From Liolophura sinensis (taxonomy: Eukaryota; Mollusca; Polyplacophora; Chitonida; Chitonidae): a stretch of DNA of 64,000 nt. The position numbers were made by a program, and so were the translations under genes. The stretch is taken from assembly GCF_032854445.1 (NCBI RefSeq), contig NC_088301.1, positions 18,841,808 through 18,905,807 on the forward strand, given 5' to 3'. The notes under the pieces are model-generated. The model was given only the letters and a program-made list of their open reading frames with translations, did no database searches and had not been told where the DNA came from. This document shows positions 55,955-64,000 of this stretch, in pieces; the first letter of the stretch is position 1; every line of letters begins with the position of its first letter.

Positions 55955-56500
55955 CGACACACAGACCGACACACAGATCAACACACAGATCGACACACAG
56001 GCCGACACACAGATCAAGGCCGACAAATAAATAAATAAGTAAAACTCTTTGGAGAGCAGATCAAACACACAAACCGACACACAGACCGACACACCGACCG
56101 ACACACAGATCAAACACACAGACCGACACACAGATCAAACGCACAGACCGACACACAGACCGACACATAGATCGACACATATACCGACCGACACACAAAC
56201 CGACACACAGACCAACACGCCGACCGACACACAGATCGACACACAGACCTACACACAGATCAAACGCCAAGATCGACACACAGATTGGCACATAGACCGA
56301 CATACAGGCCGACACAGATGTCGACACACAGACCGACACACAGACCGACACATAAACCGACACACACACCGACACATAGACCGACCTGTACATAGACCAA
56401 CACACAGACCGACACACAGACCGATACACAGACCAATACATAGACCGACACACACACACCGACACATAGACCGACACACAGATCGACACACATACAGGCG
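55955..56500 (+). repeat. 12-bp (GACCGACACACA)n array
   Basis: About 40 units of CACAGACCGACA with variants ACAGATCAAACG and ACATAGACCGAC, interrupted at 56017-56056 by AAATAAATAAGTAAAACTCT. All six frames are partly open because the unit is a multiple of three; the predicted TDTQTDTPTD-type and CVSVCVSVCV-type peptides are repeat artefacts. Confidence 0.85.
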
Positions 56501-56757
56501 GATGATGCCAGAGTCGCAGGTAAAACAACGTCATCTATTTTCGACAAAAGCCATACATTTATCTTCAGTTTTGATGCCTTGATAAATAACTGATTTATCA
56601 TAAAAAGTTATGTTAAAAAATTGAAACATAAAAACTTTGAACTACCTTACTACAAATTCGACTCATATTTAAGTTTTGTGGCAATGAAAGCGATCTGTCA
56701 CGATTACCTGCTGTGAACATCCGACACGCTTTGTCTAAAGAACAAAAACCCTTTTTG

Positions 56758-56886
56758 TACCTGCGGATTGTCGTGGGTTTTCGCCGGTCTTAGCCCGGTT
56801 CCCTCGCCCCATAATGCTGCGTAATGCTGTAATCCACCCTAATTCAGTTTTACTGCGTAAAACACCAATCAAATAAATAAATAAGT
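56758..56886 (+). mobile_element. SINE-1 copy, body and tail
   Basis: ACCTGCGGATTGTCGTGGGT, CCCCATAATGCTGCGTAATG, TGCGTAAAACACCAATCAAA, TAAATAAATAAGT. The following AAAAACTCTTTGGAGAGCA also follows the AAATAAGT interruption inside the 12-bp array at 56031-56058, so a tail-plus-flank segment has been copied or exchanged. Confidence 0.75.
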
Positions 56887-57098
56887 AAAAACTCTTTGGA
56901 GAGCAACGTTTTGTGATTTCTTTCAACAATATGTAGACAGATCACTATGGTTGGACAAAACCTTGGAAATCTCTTTTTATCCACCAAATAACCATCAAAC
57001 AAAAAGTTTGATATCATATGGTCGTTAGCTATATGTACTAATGTGCGACATAATATATAAACATCCCGTCAATCCTCTTTTGTGTTTTTTTTTTTCAG

Positions 57099-57212
57099 TA
57101 AGTGCGCGGTAAACCTTTCCCCGCAAGATCACACATGTTCAAGCATTTTTCTTTGGTGAAAGACAGGCAACTGTAGTGACCGCTGCAAAATAAGTCAGGA
57201 CAAGATCGCAGT
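57099..57212 (+). other. Predicted 5' UTR exon of the KCNE-like gene
   Basis: Acceptor TTTTTTTTTTTTCAG at 57097-57098 and donor CGCAGT/GTGAGT (57213). No long frame. KCNE genes typically have non-coding 5' exons and one coding exon, which this would fit. Assignment is inference. Confidence 0.35.
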
Positions 57213-59191
57213 GTGAGTAAAACTTGCTTTTTTGTTTCATCGTACGGTCAACATGATTGCGGTTGTGTGATCTGTACTTGCAGCACATATTCCCCACGGT
57301 TACGCCGTTCTGGTAAAATGTGGCATCATTCTAAATACAGTAAACCTATATGTGTTGTGTTGTACGGTTGACATGATTCAGATTTGGATTACACTTTGGT
57401 CTTTAATTATATTGTATTCATACGTAAAACCATGATTCTGTTGGTGGACTAAGCACCCCCGAGGGCTTGTCACTGCATTGTTTTAATGTGATTGTATGTT
57501 GAATGTGATGACAACACAGTATTTTGAGTTGTTCAATACCAGTGACGTCTAAGAAAATGCAATTAACATCACTGTCTTTTTTTTTTTTTACTTAATTCTG
57601 TTCAAACCATGGTACTGGAGGACGTGTAAATTGCTACTATTTTTGCATTTACGTGAACCGTTAGAATAAAACCCTGACTGAGGTGGATTGATAGGAGGCC
57701 GTATTTAACCGGTTGCGTGTGACCATTTGCCAGCTATATATCACTGACGTCGCTGCTCTGGTTTAACTCTCTATGCTGCACATCTTTAATTATATCGTTA
57801 CATATCCAGGGTTAGATTTTTCAATGTTGCGCCATGTCTCGCGTTATTCTACGGCATTTTGCTGGCCACGTGGTGATCTATAGACCGGTTATATACACCG
57901 CATTACGACGATCAACCTAACCAGTACTGGACGTGAAAATATACCATATTCAGAGCTGGCAGATGATACTGTTGTTGCCCGATATTGTGACCTCGTATCA
58001 CAAGACCCAACGAACTGAAACTGGCACATCGGCTTTAAGTAGGTGCAATGTTAATCTCAGTCAGCAGTAATACTCTCATTCTTATGTCAACGTTCTGGAA
58101 AAGGGTCGCAGGGGACTTGTCGGCCCCATTAGCTGACGCAATCACATCAGCTGTGCATTGTAACCATGATTAAGCCGTTCATTATATCTACTTAGTAATT
58201 TAAGAGCTACAATCTGCTGTCGTGACGAGGTATGACTGCGCTGTCCGGGTGTGGTTCCAGTATGCATAGAAACAGGCGGTCGTATATAGCATCGATAAAG
58301 CCTCGCGCTTAAATCTTGTTATATAATTTTCACGATTTTCAACTTGATCGGCGATTCTGTATAACTTAGGAGCACTAACCTTGTTGGCTTTCGATTCTCT
58401 TTCACAAAGCGTTAACCTGGGAATTAGTTTTGACGGATTCCTGCCTATGAAAAGTGAAAGACTAATGGTTTGATGTTGCCAAGTCGGACGGCTTCTTTTG
58501 AAAGGGTTGCGTGAAATTTTCTCAACAGCTCTTTTCTCACTTCAGTTCCTTGCACTACACACCAGGTACCATTCGTTAACAGCAATTTCCAGATCACGTG
58601 ACCGCCTCAAAAGAGTTATGCTTGGGACTACGATCAATATACCGATATTGAGATATAGAGTGGTGTGGATGACGAACGGGGGAGCGATAGGAGCTATAGT
58701 CAGTTCTTTGCCCTTGTCTGCGTATAGTTGAGCCTGACGGATTTGTGTTATTCCTACACATCAGCCGGGGATAAGTTTTTCGGGAGAGCGCCATGAGAGG
58801 GGTTCGTGAACTGGTATTTATTTTCATAAGCCTGGGGCCAGGAATGCCTTGGTCTCGCCTAGGACAGAACTATAGGAGCTGATGTTGGCGCACATTAACA
58901 ATTGTATTGCCCGTCTGCCGTCTGACTCGTGAAGACCTTGTTATAGGTGGCATCTGGTATTGTATGGCCTGACTGATTAACCGTGGCAGTAATTAGAAGA
59001 CAACGGAGGCTGTCGTGGGAATGGGCATTATATACGAATTCACGAGGAGACAGAATTCCACTACAGTCCGCGATGGGATTACGCTAATGAAAGAGAGGGT
59101 ATCCGTCCAGGTATATCGAGTCTGAGGTAAGCTCTCCAGGGGAGCGTTCACAAGGGTAATCATTTTCCTTCCCGTCCCCCATTCCACTCAG
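57213..59191 (+). other. Predicted intron of the KCNE-like gene
   Basis: No repeat core recognised; ends in the pyrimidine-rich acceptor TCCCGTCCCCCATTCCACTC/AG. Confidence 0.35.
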
Positions 59192-59306
59192 AATACACTT
59201 CTTACGTGACATGCAGGCCAGTGTCATTAAGAGCGGATTTCGATGGGAGGAAATAATACTGCTATTGTGCCACTTGTAGTCATCAATCCGCATTAACTCT
59301 GACGCC

Positions 59307-59711
59307 ATGTCCAAGAACGTCTCTTTGAACCTGATCAGCGTGCTGTTCCAGGAATGTTTCGGTATAAATCGGACTTTACACCCTGCCGCGGAGGGAAGCT
59401 CTCCTACCCCGGGCCCCGGCGTCATTTCCTCAGAGGACAGAGGTGCAGTGATGTACATTGTTGTCGTACTAGTCTTCTATTCTATGGGCATCGTCATTAT
59501 GATTATTAAATACCTAAAGACAGAACGGCAGGAGTTGGAAGAAGAAGCCGCCTTAGTCAACTTCTTCAAAGGTATGTCAATGGTACGGAAGGCCAATCAA
59601 GAGCACAATGTGAACAGAGTGGCCATTCGTGCGTTCCATACTTTAACCACTGTAAAGAGCCAGTCGAAATTAACTTTATCACAGCCAGAAGTTGTTGTGA
59701 CGGAGGTCTGA
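59307..59711 (+). CDS. Gene 3: KCNE/MinK-like single-pass potassium-channel beta subunit
   Basis: A single coding exon of 134 codons. A strong acceptor at 59190-59191 leaves a 115-nt 5' leader; the ATG in GACGCCATGT has G at -3. Residues 1-46 are the extracellular part with sequons NVS (4) and NRT (21). Residues about 47-69 are one TM helix (VMYIVVVLVFYSMGIVIMII), followed by a charged KYLKTERQELEEE and a cytoplasmic tail. The C-terminus is V-T-E-V, a class I PDZ-ligand form. KCNE proteins are 103-177 residues, N-glycosylated outside, with one TM, an F-Y/F-F plus Gly pattern in the helix and a charged juxtamembrane stretch; all are seen here. No canonical D-P-Y/F-x-x-Y motif follows the TM, so another small type III membrane protein remains possible. 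Confidence 0.6.
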   Translation: MSKNVSLNLISVLFQECFGINRTLHPAAEGSSPTPGPGVISSEDRGAVMYIVVVLVFYSMGIVIMIIKYLKTERQELEEEAALVNFFKGMSMVRKANQEHNVNRVAIRAFHTLTTVKSQSKLTLSQPEVVVTEV

Positions 59712-61428
59712 GTTTATGATAATGCTTCACTCCTTGTGGTCATTAATGGGCCCACCGGGTCAATGGCTTGCGATTCTGGGAGTATTTGGAAGTTTCTGTC
59801 CAAATGCTTGGATGAACAATATATGGAAATGTAATACCCACAGTCAAGAGGGCGTAAAATAGATTGGAATCACGATGGCAATTATTTATTCGCATCGGAA
59901 TTATGTCTAATGTAAATTCGCATAGAGTTTCCGGGATATGAAGGCGCTTCTGTGAGTATCCTTTTGGTCATCAAACCGTGTTCACGTAAATTGTCAATTA
60001 TCCACGAAGCGTGACACGAAAACGGCCAGCGAGAGAGCAAATTCATGATTGTTAGCTTTCAGTGCGGGGCGCTTATTATGTGATGCTGGTGTAACTAGCT
60101 CCTGGTTCACGTACGAAACAAATTGTATAGGTTTTCACCTCGGCCGACAGCCGGCAGTGATTTATCAAAGCAAAAATTTGTAGTTATACACTGACAGAGA
60201 CAGATTGATGGCTCTGCTTTCCTGAAAGTCGAGAGTCTAATGTGAACGACAGACCTATCAACAATGTGTTGTGTATTTGAAGGAAACCTCGGCATAGCTC
60301 TACGGTGTCAGACAAATTGGATTCGAGACACCTGCTGGTTGAGTTTGCACGGCCCAGAGGCCTTCAGACTGGGCGTCTATTATTAGGCACCGGCGAATCA
60401 CCAGGTCCAGGAGACCGCACAAGTGGAAATAGCGGACAACGACGAACGACTCCCAGAGTTATTTATTTATGCACAAATAATTGCACAGAGCTCTGAATTT
60501 ATTATGCCGCACTGCAACAACGTCTGATTTATGGAATATATACTCATCATGAGGTCGTCAAATCGAAATTTCACGATCTTTCTACACACATATATGCACG
60601 TATTATACATTCATAATTTTACTTGGGTTGGCTCTGTTGAACCAGTATTTATTTTTCTACGTATCCATGACAACCGATCTGTGATTTCGAAAGTCTTTTG
60701 AACTGCCCTGTTGTGTAGGCAATTCAGGAGTGAATGCTGAAATGAAAACGGAATGTGTGATGATCAATTTTTATCTTTTCATCCGCCAGTCACCCTGTTT
60801 TCAACCTCTTCCCAAGTGTTTCCCACCGACACTAGTTTTCCATTTGTTTTCTGTATAATCCACAGAATACTCCGCTCGAGCAATCTGTGCTACGTTTCAG
60901 CTTGTTCTATTCTTCTTTTGTCGTCCTATTTTGACGATCGTTAATTGCACTTGACTCTGTTTAGCACACCAATCAATGTGACTGTCCACATAGTAATTTT
61001 TTTATCAATTTTTGTGTGGAGTGTAATTATTTTGAAGACAGGCAGAAAAAAAACATTTTCGATATATTCAATTCGGACAGATTTTTTACGCCAATCTACA
61101 ACGAAGCGTAAACCATCCAGTGTAATTAACGCCAGTGACGTGGATCCCACTAACTAGCTAGGGTTTATGTAATCCGAACATCTGTCATGTTTATATATTC
61201 ATTAAGAGTCCTATATACAAAGGAAATAATTGCTCGCCTTAAATATTTGTTCTTGTTCGGTCACCTATATACATTAACGACCATCTTTGCATGTGTTTAG
61301 CAAACACAGACTGAATGCCACGAGCATTGGAAATGATCAATTTATTGTTGTACAGTGGCATCATAGATTAAACTGCTGCATTTTTACCCAGATAGGTATG
61401 TCTTCGAACACATGCATGCACTGTTTAT
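59712..61428. other. Intergenic / 3' region of gene 3
   Basis: No AATAAA was found close to the stop; the polyadenylation site is unresolved. Short frames (60305, 60753, 60945) show no known domain. Confidence 0.35.
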
Positions 61429-61757
61429 AGGGGAGTTGGAGTTCGAAATCTTTTATCGCTAAAGGTTACAAAAAAGTCTGAATTAAGTATAACAACTCCA
61501 ATATGGTAATTGCGTAACCAGAGGTAACCATTGTTGCGTTCGCACAGATAAAGCTGACACTGATTGAAGCGTCTGAAAAATATTTCATTGGAGAAGATTG
61601 AGAAAAGATGTGTCTTCTATGCATCTAGAACACGATGAGGCAGGTGGTCGGTAAATTAATGTCAGCAAAGCTTGCCTAATATTTTTCACAAGTCACATGA
61701 TACAGTAGGACTGTTTTTACCTTTAGTGGCAAAAGAGTTCGTGCTTGAAACTCCCCT
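61429..61757. mobile_element. MITE-2 copy 2
   Basis: Left AGGGGAGTTGGAGTTCGAAA then TCTTTTATCGCTAAAGGT; right ACCTTTAGTGGCAAAAGAGT then TCGTGCTTGAAACTCCCCT. TIRs of about 38-40 bp, 329 bp overall. The inner AAAGCTTGCCTAATATTTTT, CACAAGTCACATGATACAG matches copy 1. Confidence 0.7.
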
Positions 61758-63039
61758 GTTAGCCGCATATCTAGATGTTAACCCGGAAAGGTGCTGACTT
61801 AGCATTATTATTCCTCTCCAAATTAGATACTCAACACAGAAGGTTGAGAGCAGTCGTGGCATGTATATACTTGATGCAATTTATGAAGAGATTACACAGA
61901 TTCTGTGATATTAAATTTGATTACCATTTAATACAGTTTGTTTCGAGTCACATTACGTGCTATTACCATGAATTCAATACAATTGTTTCCACAATATCTT
62001 CTGGTTTTGTATTTATTAGGAAAATGTAACAAACTTTAAAGGAAAGTATTGTTCAGTAGCGAACTACCATACCAGCGCTATAATTATGCATAGTTTCCGC
62101 ACTGTGGTTTAGTTGGCCCTGCATGCTGAATTGTCGCATGGCCACTAAATGTCAATCACATAATCTGACAGACCGACTATACTTACGGTATAGTACTATG
62201 CGTCAGCCGGGTAGACTACTTGATATGTATACTGACGACACCATTTCATAATTCTCCCTACAGCGCAGTAGCCGTTCTTTGCATTCGCTTTAAAACACTG
62301 CCAGCATTAACCAAGTCTGACTTCTACAGTCTGTGTGACGCACCAACAGGCTTGTTTAGCTTTGGACTCACAATTGATGTTTTCGCTCGGAACAATATGT
62401 AATAAAGTTGTTTCATATGTTGGTTAGAATCAAGTGTTGCACATTTTAGAAAAAAGGTTTCTGCTCCCTGACATCATTTGCTACCTCATCAGCGCAGTGA
62501 CCTCGGCATTGTTTAAGATTTCTGTACAAATTTTTTTTGTACAGAAAAATTTTGGTGGCGGCAGTCATGTAAAGTTAGTGTAGACAGGGGTGCATGCGTT
62601 GTAAGGGGTATGCTATTTTATCTGAAACGTTAATTGGCTAGCGAAAAAGTTTGAATATGAGCACGTTTTGGTTCGCTTTGTTAACGTCCCGCCTCCAAAG
62701 TCTTAACCTTTGACTCACGTGATACCGAGAAGACGGTATGCAGTTGCAAAATGACAGAGGTTTCAAATGAGGATCTACTCCAAACAGAGTCGCACAGTGT
62801 GGCAAATCCAATTGATCAATAAGGATAACGTGAGGTGGACTAGTAATCGTCATAAATGATCAACCCCACCATAAAATCATGATGCTAATCTGCCTGCTAC
62901 GGTTGATAGTGGACCGAGAAAAATTGTACTGTGATATGCAAAATCATCTCATTGTTATACTTTCAGGGTTTTTTTTATTTGCGTATGTACGTATGCTTGA
63001 GGCTTTACGTCGTATTTAACAAATATGCTGACCAGGAGT
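61758..63039. other. Intergenic, nothing recognised
   Basis: Includes an inverted pair TTCTGTACAAATTTTTTTTG and TACAGAAAAATT at 62520-62550 (short hairpin). No supported gene. Confidence 0.4.
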
Positions 63040-63240
63040 TATCAGGTGTGTGTACATATGCTGTGTCTTTTTATGGCAGGGCGAGTCTATGCAGCCAAAG
63101 TGCTGCCATCACTGAAGTATTATGCCGAAGACACTAGACATAGACTGACACTAAGCGGCAAGCAACAAGTAACTCTTTGGTATGAACCAACCCATGTTTG
63201 CTCCCCGGGTCTCCCGACTTTGAGGCGGACGCTTCAACCA
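63040..63240 (+). repeat. R-40-related element, longer copy with tRNA-like end
   Basis: CATATGCTGTGTCTTTTTAT, GGCAGGGCGAGTCTATGCAG, CAAAGTGCTGCCATCACTGA and TATGCCGAAGACACTAGACA match 16430-16530 block by block. It continues to CTCCCCGGGTCTCCCGACTT and GAGGCGGACGCTTCAACCAT, a tRNA-like phrase in minus sense. Frames at 63025 and 63198 start inside it. Confidence 0.55.
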
Positions 63241-63878
63241 TAACGCCACCGAAGCGGTGTTTTTTTTATTTGAGAAAGTTACGGCTAATCATTAATGACA
63301 TTGATCTATCTGCCAATTATTCAGATTGCCTTTCGGTTAACAAAGCAGTATGTTTGAGTGTGATGACAAGGAAGCCTAATCGCTATCACCAAACAGCTGT
63401 GGAGAAGATTGATTCAAGCAAATATACATGCAAATCATTCGATGAATACTTCAGTACTGCTCTATACACCGGACATAAGCAATATTCCATCATAGACGTT
63501 AAATTCGTCACTTCTGTTGTGAGTTATTTCTTGTTTTATGTCAAATAAACCTCACATACATGTAATTTCTTTGCTTGGAGTCATGAAGCCAGCATCTCCA
63601 TTCCAGTATGTGCGGGGAGTGATAGCCATGGAATGATCAATGAAAGACCAATTAATTACTGTATGACTCCATGTCTTGCTAGCTACTTACATCAGCACTA
63701 TTTCCACCATTGCCACACAGAAACGTTAACAAAGCCATGCTGCAGGGAATGCGACACAGGCGGTTGTCCGTGTCAACTTTATCTGTATGAACGCAACAAG
63801 GGTTTCCTCTAGTTACGCCATTACTATATTGGAGTCGCTATGTTTAATTCAGACTATATTATACATCTAGTGGCGGTA
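63241..63878. other. Intergenic; unsupported frame ends 63548
   Basis: The 116-codon frame 63198-63548 begins in repeat sequence; its last 80 codons (LIINDIDLSANYSDCLSVNK...) match no family I know. AATAAA follows the stop at 63545, so a terminal exon is conceivable but not called. Confidence 0.3.
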
Positions 63879-63940
63879 ATTTATTTATTTGTTTATTTGA
63901 TTGGTCTTCAACATTGTACTCGAGAATATCTTGCGTATAG
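63879..63940 (-). mobile_element. SINE-1 tail fragment, minus
   Basis: TTTATTTATTTGTTTATTTG, ATTGGTCTTCAACATTGTAC, TCGAGAATATCTTGCG. Confidence 0.65.
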
Positions 63941-64000
63941 TTTGGGGCTGGGTTCCAAACACCCACCCCCCAAAACGATACTCCATAGTCTGATATGCTC

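Noticed and set aside
56049-56582. 177-codon plus frame and 157-codon minus frame over the 12-bp array
   Set aside because: All frames stay open because the repeat unit is a multiple of three. Peptides are pure repeat translation with no start context or splice structure.
59084-59458. 124-codon minus frame overlapping the KCNE-like gene
   Set aside because: It is antisense to the 5' leader and N-terminal part of the plus-strand gene, which has better start, splice and domain support.

Overview
The window is eukaryotic and most likely from a marine mollusc, probably a bivalve. It is AT-rich and intron-bearing, with long gene-poor stretches full of short interspersed elements. The commonest repeat has a core reading TTTTACGCCGTACTCAAGAA and an AAATA-type tail, which I associate with molluscan tRNA-derived SINEs. 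No bacterial operon, rRNA gene, CRISPR array or intact functional tRNA gene was seen.

Three genes can be supported. Gene 1 (CDS 12942-13854, +) encodes a small secreted protein: signal peptide, RKKR furin-type site, Gly-Met repeat and a Cys-rich C-terminus. Gene 2 (CDS 41196-44331, +) encodes a larger secreted Pro/Gln-rich protein. It ends in the same Cys framework, CFC-x5-C-x(11-14)-C-x(14-16)-CCC, has an RIKR site before a Gln, and has an interrupting intron of the same phase. Both genes have a TATA box, a predicted non-coding first exon, a roughly 2 kb first intron, a signal-peptide exon, a phase-1 intron, a terminal Cys-rich exon and a 3' UTR of about 0.8-0.9 kb. I read them as diverged tandem paralogs of an extracellular-matrix or shell/byssus-type family that I cannot name; this pair is the best candidate for an undescribed system here. 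Gene 3 (CDS 59307-59711, +) is an intronless-coding, single-pass membrane protein resembling KCNE/MinK potassium-channel beta subunits. It has two N-glycosylation sequons, one TM helix, a charged cytoplasmic segment and a C-terminal T-E-V PDZ-type ligand.

Two possible exons of an unknown gene or domesticated element lie at 51633-51771 and 53226-53387, and a weaker minus-strand exon lies at 33798-33984.

The rest is mobile-element and tandem-repeat DNA. There are three SINE families sharing one 3' tail, several with perfect target-site duplications. A long-TIR MITE family of about 0.8 kb has three large copies and one terminal fragment. Two smaller foldback families are also present. One MITE still carries the start codon and helix-turn-helix of a transposase. 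A Penelope-like retroelement remnant keeps GIY-YIG C-terminal codons between 89-bp inverted repeats. Minisatellites have clean periods (12, 26, 27/81, 43, 65, 68, 70 bp), and one is a phased array of TCAAGGTCA nuclear-receptor half-sites.

Layout: 1-10.8 kb repeats; 10.8-14.8 kb gene 1; 15-24 kb SINE/MITE cluster; 24-31 kb sparse, with MITEs; 31.2-37.3 kb minisatellites and a MITE; 39-45.2 kb gene 2; 45-51 kb sparse; 51.6-53.4 kb exon remnants with the Penelope-like insertion; 53.5-56.5 kb repeats; 57.1-59.7 kb KCNE-like gene; 60-64 kb sparse with one MITE. Exon-intron boundaries, 5' exons and transcription starts are read by eye from splice consensus and are predictions.
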